From: a virus
Strand: one strand, 5' to 3'
Virus record (IMG/VR): IMGVR_UViG_3300044825_000517
Location: 1-38,632 of that record
Length of the DNA stretch: 38,632 nucleotides
This document shows, in pieces, positions 24,430-32,881 of the stretch (the first letter of the stretch is position 1; every line of letters begins with the position of its first letter). The notes beneath the pieces were generated by a model. That model was not told where the DNA came from and made no database searches. It worked only from the letters and a program-made list of their open reading frames with translations. Made by a program: the position numbers and the translations under genes.

Positions 24430-24912
24430 ATGGCCGTCTTTAACAAGAACACGCTTACGCAGGTTAGCGGGTTCGATAATCAAATTATTGCCGGTGAGCT
24501 GGTCTTCAACCAAAAGACTTACTGGAACTTAACGCTTAATAATTCCGATGGTACGCCACGCAATCTCACGGGCGCGACCATTACTAGCCAAATTATCCGT
24601 CGCCAGCTTTCAAACGTCAGAGACTCTCGATATGGGCTCACGTTTGACATAGCCGATTATTCGCCGCCGCCCTCTCCGATAAGTCTTACGATTGCAAATC
24701 AAAATCTTTCTGGCGGATCGTTTACTTTAGTAATTGACGAATCCGCGTGGTCTGTCGTTTCCACGGACACACAGTTAGATATAAACGCTTCTAATCCAGT
24801 CGGTTTCTCTGGAAACATTACGGTTGCCATTCCCGCAAGCGGTTCAACGCCAGCGCAAGACTTAATCATCTTCTTGCTGTTCTTGGTGAGATCGAATGGA
24901 GTAACGAATTGA
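24430..24912 (+). CDS. tail-associated beta-rich protein
   Basis: 160 residues. Starts AVFNKNTLTQVSGFDNQIIA, then LVFNQKTYWNLTLNNSDGTP, NLTGATITSQIIRRQLSNVR, and DESAWSVVSTDTQLDINASN, alternating short strands as in upper-baseplate or fibre-base proteins. No certain family. It heads the block of fibre and receptor-binding genes and is joined to the next by a TTGA overlap. Shine-Dalgarno GAGGGAA precedes the start. Confidence 0.6.
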   Translation: MAVFNKNTLTQVSGFDNQIIAGELVFNQKTYWNLTLNNSDGTPRNLTGATITSQIIRRQLSNVRDSRYGLTFDIADYSPPPSPISLTIANQNLSGGSFTLVIDESAWSVVSTDTQLDINASNPVGFSGNITVAIPASGSTPAQDLIIFLLFLVRSNGVTN

Positions 24913-25583
24913 CTACGACAGTAACAGGCGCAAATCAGATTACACTGGTCTTGGACCAAGGCGTAATTGGCCCCACGGGACCAGCGGGTCCATCAGGTGG
25001 GCCTACAGGCCCAACGGGTCCGGCAGGGGGTGTTGGTAGTGTGAGCTGGACAGGGGGCATTGTTTCGATTGCGAACCCTACGACAAGCCCAGTATTTTCA
25101 GTGGCGGGAACTACCGGTGGTATGCCTTACTTTGTTTCGGGGACTGAGTGGGCATCATCTGGAGCGCTAGGCACGAACGTTTTAACGGCGCTGCAAGTCA
25201 ATTTGAACGCCACGGGCGGAATAGTAACCAGTGATGGAGCCGCGACGCTGACAAGCAAACGCATTGATCCGCGAGTCAATAGTGTTGCTACAGCAAGCAC
25301 TCTTACGCCTTCGATAGCAGACTATGACCAATATGTCATTACCGCGCTGGCATCAGGTCTGTCTATTTTGGCTCCGACAGGATCGCCGCAAAACGGCGAC
25401 AAATTGATCTTCAGAATTCTCGACGATGGAACACCTAGAGCATTGACTTGGAATTCTGTGTATCGAGAAATAAGCACTTTGCTGCCAGCGGCAACGATTG
25501 CCAACAAAGTGATTTATGTGGGCTGCATCTACAATAGTAATAGTTCTTATTGGGATGTTATCGCCGTTGCTATTCAAACTTGA
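24909..25583 (+). CDS. collagen-like tail fibre protein
   Basis: 224 residues from TTG 24909 (TTGA overlap). After a short N-terminal strand (NQITLVLDQGV) a collagen-like Gly-Pro-Thr/Ala stretch occupies about residues 20-42. Then comes a globular part with VNSVATASTLTPSIADYDQY, NGDKLIFRILDDGTPRALTW and VIYVGCIYNSNSSYWDVIAV, a pattern common at the C-terminus of phage fibre proteins. Likely forms a trimer. Receptor binding is inferred. Confidence 0.75.
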   Translation: MTTTVTGANQITLVLDQGVIGPTGPAGPSGGPTGPTGPAGGVGSVSWTGGIVSIANPTTSPVFSVAGTTGGMPYFVSGTEWASSGALGTNVLTALQVNLNATGGIVTSDGAATLTSKRIDPRVNSVATASTLTPSIADYDQYVITALASGLSILAPTGSPQNGDKLIFRILDDGTPRALTWNSVYREISTLLPAATIANKVIYVGCIYNSNSSYWDVIAVAIQT

Positions 25584-25592
25584 GGAATTATC

Positions 25593-26162
25593 ATGGAAAT
25601 TGCAAAATCTGTTGACATTGTTTCTAGCGACTTGATTTGCCGCTCGCAGTATGGAGAGGGCTTAGTTGCGATGGGTAAATATTTTGTCGAGTGTTTTGAC
25701 AAAGATGGCAATCTAAAGTGGGCTGATGAGGCTCCTAATCTTGTTGTAAACACGGGCCTTCAGTACATGGCCGGAACGTCTTTAGACGGTGCAACTGCCA
25801 GGATCACCGCTTGGTATGTTGGCCTGATTACGGGTCCAGGCAGCGGTACAACGTTTGCAGCGGGCGATACGCTTGCTTCTCATGCAGGATGGACTGAGAG
25901 CACTGCTTACTCAGGCACTCGACCAGCGGCAACGTTTGCAGCGGCAACAACGGCTAATCCTTCTGTCGTCACTAACTCTGCTTCTAAAGCATCGTTCAGT
26001 ATCAACGCGACTGCAACCATTGCCGGTGCATTTTTGTGTAGCGTGGCTTCTGGTACGTCTGGCACATTGTTCTCTGCTGCTGACTTTACCGGCGGTGATC
26101 GCTCTGTAGCGAACGGCGACACTTTGCAAGTCACCTACACATTCAGCTTAGCGGCGGCATAA
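25593..26162 (+). CDS. phage tail-associated structural protein
   Basis: 189 residues, start chosen for GAGGAA at 25582-25587 before ATG 25593; an internal ATG at 25671 starts the conserved-looking part MGKYFVECFDKDGNLKWADE. Then APNLVVNTGLQYMAGTSLDG, ITAWYVGLI and an Ala/Thr-rich beta part. This pattern (V.C.DKDG..KW.DE..N.V...GL) recurs in phage fibre modules. Function unproven. Confidence 0.7.
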   Translation: MEIAKSVDIVSSDLICRSQYGEGLVAMGKYFVECFDKDGNLKWADEAPNLVVNTGLQYMAGTSLDGATARITAWYVGLITGPGSGTTFAAGDTLASHAGWTESTAYSGTRPAATFAAATTANPSVVTNSASKASFSINATATIAGAFLCSVASGTSGTLFSAADFTGGDRSVANGDTLQVTYTFSLAAA

Positions 26163-26163
26163 C

Positions 26164-26511
26164 ATGGCTTTCGTTCTTGCTGATCGAGTTCAAGAAACGA
26201 CCGCAACAACCGGCACAGGGACCATCACCCTTGCCGGTGCTGCCACAGGTTTTCAATCATTTTCTGTGATTGGTAACGGTAATACGACTTTCTACACCAT
26301 TGCAGATCAATCTGGGTCGAATTGGGAAGTCGGAATTGGAACGTACACATCAGCCGGGACAACGCTAAGCCGAAACACAGTGCTTTCGTCTAGCAACTCA
26401 GGAAGTCTAGTTAATTTTGGCGCTGGGACTAAAAATGTGTTCGTGACTTATCCGGCAGGAAAAGCGGTTTATGGTGTGAATGGCGTTACTGCCGCAATGA
26501 TTTGGGGATAA
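26164..26511 (+). CDS. small fibre-module protein
   Basis: 115 residues: FVLADRVQETTATTGTGTIT, GAATGFQSFSVIGNGNTTFY, WEVGIGTYTSAGTTLSRNTV, then VNFGAGTKNVFVTYPAGKAV. The DRV.ETT.TTGTG.. and WEVG.GTY....TLSR motifs mark a widespread phage protein of fibre clusters, probably a structural repeat domain. No enzymatic residues. It starts one base after the previous stop. Confidence 0.75.
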   Translation: MAFVLADRVQETTATTGTGTITLAGAATGFQSFSVIGNGNTTFYTIADQSGSNWEVGIGTYTSAGTTLSRNTVLSSSNSGSLVNFGAGTKNVFVTYPAGKAVYGVNGVTAAMIWG

Positions 26512-26513
26512 AC

Positions 26514-26885
26514 ATGGCTGCGCCTAATTTACTTTCACCGACAACTATTACGGGTAAGACCGTCACGGTCAATTTGACAACAACAAGCGCGACATCTGTG
26601 CTTAGCAATGCTGCAAGCTCTGGTAAAGCATTAAAGATCAATTCTCTTTACGTTGCTAACACCACGGCTTCCGCTGCGAACATCACAATCAATCAGTATT
26701 CAGCAGCGGCGTTGGGCGGTACGGCGTTTCCGATTGCGTCAACAATTGCTGTTCCTGGAAACGCTACGTTAGTAGTGATTGACAAAGACGCTTATGTCTA
26801 CTTAGAAGAAAACACGAGCTTAGGAGCGACTGCTGGAACGTCTAGCGCGTTACAGATTGTTTGTTCTTACGAAGATATTTCTTAG
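26514..26885 (+). CDS. small beta-sandwich-like fibre-module protein
   Basis: 123 residues from ATG 26514 (the TTG at 26502 lies before the previous stop and is not used). Ser/Thr/Ala-rich strands: NLTTTSATSVLSNAASSGKA, LKINSLYVANTTASAANITI, FPIASTIAVPGNATLVVIDK, and a final ALQIVCSYEDIS. Looks like a small jelly-roll or immunoglobulin-like fold. No family assigned. Expressed with the fibre genes. Confidence 0.65.
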   Translation: MAAPNLLSPTTITGKTVTVNLTTTSATSVLSNAASSGKALKINSLYVANTTASAANITINQYSAAALGGTAFPIASTIAVPGNATLVVIDKDAYVYLEENTSLGATAGTSSALQIVCSYEDIS

Positions 26886-26893
26886 GAGCCGAC

Positions 26894-29023
26894 ATGCCCA
26901 GAGGTAACGGCGGGGTTATAGGCCCAGCAAATATTCCGACAACCGCATCTGCAAAGGGCGTTTGGTCACTTGTAGAGCAGATGATTGCCAAAAGTCAGGG
27001 CATCTGGCCTCCCTCTGTTTTGCCCGACCCTTATTTCGACTACACCACGCTATTGCTCCCAGGCAACGGAACCAACGGCGCACAAAACAACACGTTCTTA
27101 GATAGCTCTACCAATAACTTCACCATCACCCGTAACGGCAATACGACACAAGGTACGTTCTCACCGTTCTCGCAGACGGGGTGGGGGAATTATTTTGATG
27201 GGAGTGCGGATTATTGCAGAATTGCCTCAGCTCAAACTGGGCTTCAGTTTGGAACTGGAGACTTTACCGTTGAAGGATGGGTTTTCTCTACAAACGGAAC
27301 GGGAACCTATCAACACGTTTTAACTGGTGGAACATCTTGGGCGAGTGGTAGCGGAGGGATTTTTTGGTATTACAACAGCGGCTCCCCTCAGATTGGAGCT
27401 GCGTGGAATCAAGTAGCTACCAATCCTGCCCTTAACTCTGGGACGTTAGCTACAAATACATGGCATCATTTTGCTGTTGTTCGCAGCGTGAACACATTAA
27501 CTTTATATGTTAATGGCACATCCGTTGATACGCTTGATGTAACTGGAATTAGTCTTGCAGTTAATAACCAAAGCCAAACAAATATTGGAGGCGGTGGTTG
27601 GGATCAAGATTACGCTGGATACTTGAGCAATCTGCGAGTAGTAAAAGGCACAGCCGTCTACACCAGCAACTTCACACCACCAACCGCCCCACTCACTGCT
27701 ATCTCTGGCACAAGTCTCCTGACCTGCCAATCCAACCGCTTCGTAGACAACAGCGCATCACCGCTAACCATCACAGTCAACGGCTCTCCCTCCGTACAAG
27801 CCTTCTCTCCATTCAACCCCAGTGCTAGCTGGTCTGCTGCGACTTATGGTGGGTCAGGGTATTTTGATGGGACTGGGGATTATTTGAGCTGTGGTTCAGC
27901 ATCTGATTGGACATTCATGTCTAACACGACTGCTTTGTGGTCGGTTGAGATGTGGATATACACTTCAGTAAGCGGAACTAATCAAATCATCTTAGATAAT
28001 TACAATCTAAATTCGGCTGCGATTGGTGTAAACGTATACAAAGACACAAGTAATGCGATTAGAGTAAATATTGCCAGAGGTGTTGGTGGTTCGCCTGTCG
28101 TTTCTTTTACATCTACAGGCACATTAGTTATCAATGCGTGGAATCATATTCTGATAACGTATGACCAAAGCCTTGCTTCCCAAAACTTAAAGGTATATTT
28201 AAACGGTGGTAGTGCAGAAACAGCCACTAAGAATGCTGTCACTCCATCTAGCTCGGACCCTCCTTTTGCGTTAACCGTTGGGCGGTATGCAAATGCAAGC
28301 GGGGATAATGTTAATGGCTATATTGGGAGTCTGCGAATTTCAAATGTTGTTAGATCGCCTGGCGTTCCAACATCGCCATACACAAACGATTCTAATACCA
28401 AACTCCTCCTAAACTACACTAACGCTGGTATTTACGATGCTACTAGCAAGAATGATCTGGAGACGGTGGACGGTGCGAAGATCAGTACGGCGCAGAGCAA
28501 GTGGGGTGGTAGCTCTATGGCGTTTGATGGGACGGGGGATTATTTAAATGGATTTAACAACGGTGTTTTGTTTTACCTTGATACAACCTATACGATTGAA
28601 TTTTGGGTGCGTTTAAATACTGTAAGCGGAACTCAAAACTTTGTTATTCTTTCAGCCGCAAACAATTCTAATCAAGGTATAAATTTTTATACTGTTGGCA
28701 CTACCGTTACCGTAAATGATGGTAACAGCGCTGGAACAGGTCCTAGTGGTGGAACGCTTGCAGCTAATACATGGTATTACTTAGCTCTTGTGGCAAATGG
28801 AACAAATACTAAATTATTTATAGATGGGAATTTGATTAGCACATACGCAGGTATTACTCGTTACACCGCCGCAGGTGCGTGGAAATATATAACTATTGGT
28901 GTAGACGGAGGTAAAACAGCATCGTATTTGAATGGTTATATCAACGATTTACGAATCACAAATAGTATCGCTCGTTACACGGCCAACTTCACGCCACCAA
29001 CAGCAGCCTTCCCAACCCTATAA
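26894..29023 (+). CDS. adhesin with three LamG-like lectin domains
   Basis: 709 residues from ATG 26894 (Shine-Dalgarno AGGAG at 26884-26888). Three concanavalin/LamG-type domains at about 97-260, 315-495 and 536-706. Each opens with a YFDGxxDY or AFDGTGDY strand and contains FTVEGWV, WSVEMWIY or YTIEFWVR, a NTWHHFAVV-like strand, and a YxGYLSNLRVVKGTAVYTSN-like end (variants). They likely bind carbohydrate on the host surface. The linkers are strikingly C-rich and codon-shifted relative to the domains, suggesting domain shuffling. Confidence 0.85.
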   Translation: MPRGNGGVIGPANIPTTASAKGVWSLVEQMIAKSQGIWPPSVLPDPYFDYTTLLLPGNGTNGAQNNTFLDSSTNNFTITRNGNTTQGTFSPFSQTGWGNYFDGSADYCRIASAQTGLQFGTGDFTVEGWVFSTNGTGTYQHVLTGGTSWASGSGGIFWYYNSGSPQIGAAWNQVATNPALNSGTLATNTWHHFAVVRSVNTLTLYVNGTSVDTLDVTGISLAVNNQSQTNIGGGGWDQDYAGYLSNLRVVKGTAVYTSNFTPPTAPLTAISGTSLLTCQSNRFVDNSASPLTITVNGSPSVQAFSPFNPSASWSAATYGGSGYFDGTGDYLSCGSASDWTFMSNTTALWSVEMWIYTSVSGTNQIILDNYNLNSAAIGVNVYKDTSNAIRVNIARGVGGSPVVSFTSTGTLVINAWNHILITYDQSLASQNLKVYLNGGSAETATKNAVTPSSSDPPFALTVGRYANASGDNVNGYIGSLRISNVVRSPGVPTSPYTNDSNTKLLLNYTNAGIYDATSKNDLETVDGAKISTAQSKWGGSSMAFDGTGDYLNGFNNGVLFYLDTTYTIEFWVRLNTVSGTQNFVILSAANNSNQGINFYTVGTTVTVNDGNSAGTGPSGGTLAANTWYYLALVANGTNTKLFIDGNLISTYAGITRYTAAGAWKYITIGVDGGKTASYLNGYINDLRITNSIARYTANFTPPTAAFPTL

Positions 29024-29031
29024 GGATAGAT

Positions 29032-29343
29032 ATGTACTGGACTAAGAACGGGTCTATCCCATCACAAGAAACCGACGGCACAGAGGGTTGGCAACAGGCC
29101 CCATCACCTCCTACAGACATCCCTGAAGGCAAGGAACTGGTGTGGCTAAATTGGGAATGGATCGTAAGAGACCCTAAGCCACAAGACAGAGCAGGCTATC
29201 AGTGGAACTGGAACCATGCAGACAAGGCTTGGGTAGAAAGCGCCTGGGGCAACGAACCTACTATTGAAGCCCTCACCACCATTCAACTAGACAGCTTCAC
29301 ATCTTCACAAATCACTAACCTGACAACAGCGCAGCTTTCATAA
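29032..29343 (+). CDS. hypothetical protein of the fibre block
   Basis: 103 residues. Tryptophan-rich: MYWTKNGSIPSQETDGTEGW, VWLNWEWIVRDPKPQDRAGY, QWNWNHADKAWVESAWG, then a Thr/Ser tail with LDSFTSSQITNLTTAQLS. The last part resembles the repeated tail segments of phage fibres. No catalytic motif. Possibly a small fibre component or assembly factor. Confidence 0.6.
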   Translation: MYWTKNGSIPSQETDGTEGWQQAPSPPTDIPEGKELVWLNWEWIVRDPKPQDRAGYQWNWNHADKAWVESAWGNEPTIEALTTIQLDSFTSSQITNLTTAQLS

Positions 29344-29352
29344 GGCGACAAT

Positions 29353-31257
29353 GTGTACGGGATCAACTCTTTTGCTTCTGCGCCGTTCTCGGATACCGGA
29401 ACCCCGGTTATACCGAGCAATGACAACGTTATCGCGGAGTATGCAACTGGGTCTGATGCTTTATCTAGTTTAGGAAATTTTCAAGCCACAGTTAGCGAAA
29501 GCGCTAACGCGACAGACACACTTGCAAGCTCAAGTGTTTTGCAAGCATCTGTTTCTGAATCTGCGTCGGTATCTGATGCGAATGTCGGCACTGACTTCTC
29601 TGTTTCTTATTTAGTAGTTGGTGGCGGCGGCGGGGCCGGAAGTGGTTCCGGCGGTGGCGGTGGTGCAGGCGGTGTTGTCGAGGCTATCAATAGCGTCATT
29701 TACAACCTAAGCACTTCCTACACGGTTGCGGTCGGCACTGGTGGTGCTGGTCAAAATTATTTTTCTTCGACCGGTAGTGGTCAAAATGGCAATCAGTCGC
29801 AATTTGCATCTGTCATAGGTTACGGTGGCGGTTATGGCGGTGGTTTCCTTTCAAACGGGACCACTTATGCAAATGGCGGTACTGGTGCAAGCGGCGGTGG
29901 CGGTAACGGCTTCTCTGGTTCTGGCGGTGGTGCTACGCAAGGCAACCCTGGCGGTGCTGGTGGTGGCGTAGGAGCTGGCAGGGGCGGTGGTGGTGGCGGC
30001 GCGGGAGGTGCGGGAGGTTCTGCGGCAAGCCCAGCAACTACTGGCGGTAATGGTGGTATCGGCGTTCAATCTGCAATCACGGGTTCTTACTACGGCGGTG
30101 GCGGTGGTGGTGCGTCTAGCGTTGCTGGCGTAGGTGGTCTTGGCGGCGGCGGTAATGGTCGAGGAACCGCACAAAGCCCAACGGATGGATCGCCAAACAC
30201 TGGTGGCGGCGGTGGTGGCGACAGCGGGACAAATAACGGTCGATCCGGTGGTTCTGGCGTTGTTGTTCTACGCGTCAAAGATGCTTATGTCGCTACCTTT
30301 ACAGGCGTAACTTCATCGCTTGTTTCGTCGGGCGGTTTTAATACCTACACGATCACAAGCGGTAGCGGAACCGTTACGTTTGCAGAAAGTGGATTCCAGG
30401 CTGCGGTTGGTGAGAGCGCAAATGCTTCTGATAGCACTAGTAGCGATCAAGTAAAAGCCGGTTTTGAAGATGAAAGCGCAACAGCTACAGATTCAATCGC
30501 TTCTGTTCAAAACTTATTAGCTACAGTCAGCGAGAGCGCGTCAGCGACTGATGTTGTCGATCCTACACTCAATACTAGTAATTCAATTGCAGAATCAGCG
30601 ACTATCACCGATCAAAATGCGGGTGGTGCAGACTATCAATCAAATGTAGATGAAAGCGCTACAGGCTCGGACGCTATCAATAGCGAGCAAGTAAAGGTCG
30701 GAGCAATAGCCGAGGCTTCTACCGTAAGCGACAGCTCAGACTCACTGCAAACACTTGCAGCAAATACATCTGAATCAGCCACGCTTGAAGATCTAACGAG
30801 CGCCACAAGCAATCTAGAGGCTAGCGTAAGTGACTCAGCAGTTATCGCAGACGTAACTGGTCTGGATGATAAGGTTGATGAATCAGCAACGGCTAGCGGC
30901 AGTTTTGCTGCGATACAGAGTTATTCAAGTGAGGTTAGCGAATCGGCTAACGCGACCGATTCCGTTTCATCTGGCAGCGTTATCCAAGCAAGCGTCACGG
31001 AAAATGCAAGCGCTAGCGATGCTACAGATAGATCCATTCTGTATCTTGCACAAATCGCAGAAGCTGCAAGCGGTCAAGACGTAACAAGTTCAGAGAAGGT
31101 TATTCTTGCAACCGTTTCTGAGTCTTGTACGATTAGCGATCAGACCATTACAGTATGCGCGTTTGATACGGTCACCATAGAATCCTGTACGATCATTTCG
31201 TCAGCAATTAGCGACGGTGTGACACCATCTCAAAGTTTCTTACTGTTCTTCACATAG
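29353..31257 (+). CDS. repeat adhesin with inserted glycine-rich domain
   Basis: 634 residues from GTG 29353; residues 2-12 (YGINSFASAPF) match a common phage fibre start. Residues 28-75 hold repeats of a 20-residue unit with consensus xESAxAxDSxxSxxxLxAxV. Then a glycine-rich domain of about 230 residues (YLVVGGGGGAG onward), as in receptor-recognising polyglycine modules. Then about 13 more 20-residue repeats from residue 353 to near the end. The repeats probably form an elongated rod and the Gly-rich part the binding tip. Host specificity role inferred. Confidence 0.85.
   Translation: MYGINSFASAPFSDTGTPVIPSNDNVIAEYATGSDALSSLGNFQATVSESANATDTLASSSVLQASVSESASVSDANVGTDFSVSYLVVGGGGGAGSGSGGGGGAGGVVEAINSVIYNLSTSYTVAVGTGGAGQNYFSSTGSGQNGNQSQFASVIGYGGGYGGGFLSNGTTYANGGTGASGGGGNGFSGSGGGATQGNPGGAGGGVGAGRGGGGGGAGGAGGSAASPATTGGNGGIGVQSAITGSYYGGGGGGASSVAGVGGLGGGGNGRGTAQSPTDGSPNTGGGGGGDSGTNNGRSGGSGVVVLRVKDAYVATFTGVTSSLVSSGGFNTYTITSGSGTVTFAESGFQAAVGESANASDSTSSDQVKAGFEDESATATDSIASVQNLLATVSESASATDVVDPTLNTSNSIAESATITDQNAGGADYQSNVDESATGSDAINSEQVKVGAIAEASTVSDSSDSLQTLAANTSESATLEDLTSATSNLEASVSDSAVIADVTGLDDKVDESATASGSFAAIQSYSSEVSESANATDSVSSGSVIQASVTENASASDATDRSILYLAQIAEAASGQDVTSSEKVILATVSESCTISDQTITVCAFDTVTIESCTIISSAISDGVTPSQSFLLFFT
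30409..31150 (+). repeat. tandem 20-residue (60-nt) coding repeats
   Basis: About 13 units, each 60 nt, phase kept over almost the whole span; one unit is shorter. Units start with a GES, DES, SES, AES or SDS triplet followed by A and end with a hydrophobic V or I. They have diverged at DNA level, so the array is old rather than a recent slippage product. Confidence 0.85.
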
Positions 31258-31264
31258 GTTTGAT

Positions 31265-31498
31265 ATGGACTCTCAAACGCTTCTAAATATTCTTTTTGGG
31301 GCTGTTTCAGCAATGTTCGGCTGGATTTTTCGCATCATTTGGGAAGCCGTGAAAGAGATGCAGCGCGATCTTAGAGACCTAGAAAAAGATTTACCGCACA
31401 GTTATGCGTTGAAAAAAGACTATGAGGCAGACATACACGAGATAAAAGTTATGCTTGGAAAAATTTTCGACAAACTCGATAGCAAGCAAGACAAATGA
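31265..31498 (+). CDS. small membrane protein of lysis region
   Basis: 77 residues. N-terminal hydrophobic segment (about 5-27, LLNILFGAVSAMFGWIFRII), then a charged coiled coil (WEAVKEMQRDLRDLEKDLP) and YEADIHEIKVMLGKIFDKLD. Similar short proteins with one membrane helix plus coiled coil sit beside holins in many phages. It could be a holin, antiholin or assembly helper. Six bases follow the fibre stop. ATGA-type overlap with the next gene. Confidence 0.6.
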   Translation: MDSQTLLNILFGAVSAMFGWIFRIIWEAVKEMQRDLRDLEKDLPHSYALKKDYEADIHEIKVMLGKIFDKLDSKQDK

Positions 31499-31764
31499 AT
31501 TGGTCAGACGTTCTTAAGGCAGTCATTCCTGTAATCGTTGCATCACTTGCTTGGTTGCTAGGTCAGGTTGCAGACTTCTCGACACGGCTAACAAAGATAG
31601 AAGGTTCAATGCCGGCGCTCATCACGAAGGAAGGCGTTCCTACTGACAGCCCGATCAGCGCAGAGAAACGGGCGATGCAAAAAGAGCAACTGATGCAGCA
31701 TATCAACGAGCTGCAAGTAAAAGTCAGGCTTTTGGAAGAGCGCGAGAGGTTAACCAAAAAATGA
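31495..31764 (+). CDS. second small membrane protein of lysis region
   Basis: 89 residues. One membrane helix (about 5-25, VLKAVIPVIVASLAWLLGQV), then a long charged helix ending LQVKVRLLEERERLTKK. Same design as its upstream neighbour (one helix plus coiled coil), which suggests a cooperating pair or a holin/antiholin set. No distinctive family seen. Confidence 0.6.
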   Translation: MNWSDVLKAVIPVIVASLAWLLGQVADFSTRLTKIEGSMPALITKEGVPTDSPISAEKRAMQKEQLMQHINELQVKVRLLEERERLTKK

Positions 31765-32243
31765 TGACTTTGCTTTCGTCGCTTCTTTCCTTCCTGGCCG
31801 GCGGCGTTCCCAGGTTGCTCGACATATGGCAAGACTCAAAAGATAAGGCTCACGAGCTACAGCTTGCTCAGATGCAGATTGAGCGCGAGTTAGAGCTTGC
31901 AAAAGAAGGCTTTGCAGCTCAACAGCGGGTCGAGGAGATACGAACGGAACAGGTACAGATACAAGCTCAAGCAGACGAGATGAAAGCGCTCTACGCGCAC
32001 GATATAGCCCTTGGCGACGGTGTTTCGCAATGGGTAAAGAATCTTCGTGCTCTTGTTAGACCCGTGATTACTTACGGCATGTTTGCATTACTTGTCTTTG
32101 TTGACGTTGCTGGCTTTTGGTACGCGTGGACAATGAACGTACCGTTCGATCAAATGCTCAATCAGCTTTGGGATAATGAGACGCAGCAGATCTGGGCTGC
32201 AATCATTGCATTCCACTTTGGAAGCCGAGCATTTGCAAAGTAA
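31761..32243 (+). CDS. holin of GTA three-helix type (Holin_3TM)
   Basis: 160 residues. An N-terminal hydrophobic segment (LLSSLLSFLAGGVPRLLDIW), a long charged coiled coil (about 30-85), and two hydrophobic segments near the end: RPVITYGMFALLVFVDVAGF and QQIWAAIIAFHFGSRAF. This matches the holin family first described for gene transfer agent release. It permits endolysin to cross the inner membrane. It precedes a lysozyme gene, as expected. Confidence 0.85.
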   Translation: MMTLLSSLLSFLAGGVPRLLDIWQDSKDKAHELQLAQMQIERELELAKEGFAAQQRVEEIRTEQVQIQAQADEMKALYAHDIALGDGVSQWVKNLRALVRPVITYGMFALLVFVDVAGFWYAWTMNVPFDQMLNQLWDNETQQIWAAIIAFHFGSRAFAK

Positions 32244-32706
32244 ATCTCTTGAGATGCTCAAGCATCACGAAGGCGTAAGGCTTAGACCTTACCGCTGCCC
32301 AGCGAGACTGTGGACAATCGGCGTAGGCCACGTTATCGACCCATCACACATAAGGGTGAAGTATGAAGAGAGGCTCTCTTTACCGATCCCGAGCGGATGG
32401 GATCGAACGCTCACGATGGCAGAAGTCGATGAGATTCTTGCGGCTGATCTACAGACATTTGAGGCTGGCGTACGCCGATTATGTCCTGCTGGCCTTACTC
32501 CTAATCGCACTGATGCACTCACCAGCTTTGGGTTTAATGTTGGATTAGGAAACCTTCAAAGGTCAACGATCCGAATGCGGCATAACCGAGGTGACTATGC
32601 TGGAGCCGCGCAAGCCTTCATGATGTGGACAAAAGCTGCTGGCAAAGAATTACCAGGATTGGTAAAGCGTAGGCGCGATGAGTCTATGCTTTATTCAGCC
32701 GGATAA
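32233..32706 (+). CDS. endolysin, T4-type lysozyme (GH24)
   Basis: 157 residues from TTG 32233 (GGAAG about 8 nt upstream; overlaps the holin by 11 nt). ATG 32254 would remove seven residues but keep the catalytic part. Catalytic set Glu13-Cys22-Thr28 in HHEGVRLRPYRCPARLWTIG, the same 9 and 6 spacing as Glu11-Asp20-Thr26 of T4 lysozyme, with Cys in place of Asp as in many phage enzymes. Later FGFNVGLGNLQRSTIRMRHN and KELPGLVKRRRDESMLY are family typical. Cleaves peptidoglycan. No signal anchor is seen, so it depends on the holin. Confidence 0.93.
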   Translation: MQSKSLEMLKHHEGVRLRPYRCPARLWTIGVGHVIDPSHIRVKYEERLSLPIPSGWDRTLTMAEVDEILAADLQTFEAGVRRLCPAGLTPNRTDALTSFGFNVGLGNLQRSTIRMRHNRGDYAGAAQAFMMWTKAAGKELPGLVKRRRDESMLYSAG

Positions 32707-32881
32707 GAGCGTCTTTGACCATCTGGCCGACGCTCTCTCCGTGATGTTTTGCAATTAGCTCAATGAGCGGAAGCCGCCGAGTCTTAGGCTTCGACAAAAG
32801 CCAGTAAGCCCAATCCTTGACGACCAGCGGCATAACTTTCTCATAAGCTGCCGCAATTTCCTGTCGATCACTGCTCTTCAC
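32684..32881 (-). CDS. hypothetical protein, end of leftward operon
   Basis: 65 residues from GTG 32881, overlapping its upstream neighbour by 14 nt. The same frame is open further (to 33040), but that part is Pro/Ser-rich shadow of the neighbour. Helical: SSDRQEIAAAYEKVMPLVVK, DWAYWLLSKPKTRRLPLIEL, IAKHHGESVGQMVKDALIRL. The spacing of VV.DW..WL and RLP.IE recalls a small family at the end of phage recombination operons, but the family is unnamed. It ends 23 nt inside the lysozyme gene (tail to tail). Start is uncertain. Confidence 0.6.
   Translation of the reverse strand: MKSSDRQEIAAAYEKVMPLVVKDWAYWLLSKPKTRRLPLIELIAKHHGESVGQMVKDALIRLNKA

Noticed and set aside
29851-30278. Minus-strand ORFs opposite the glycine-rich domain
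   Set aside because: Codon bias of the Gly-rich strand produces long Thr/Ala- or Pro-rich antisense frames without meaning.
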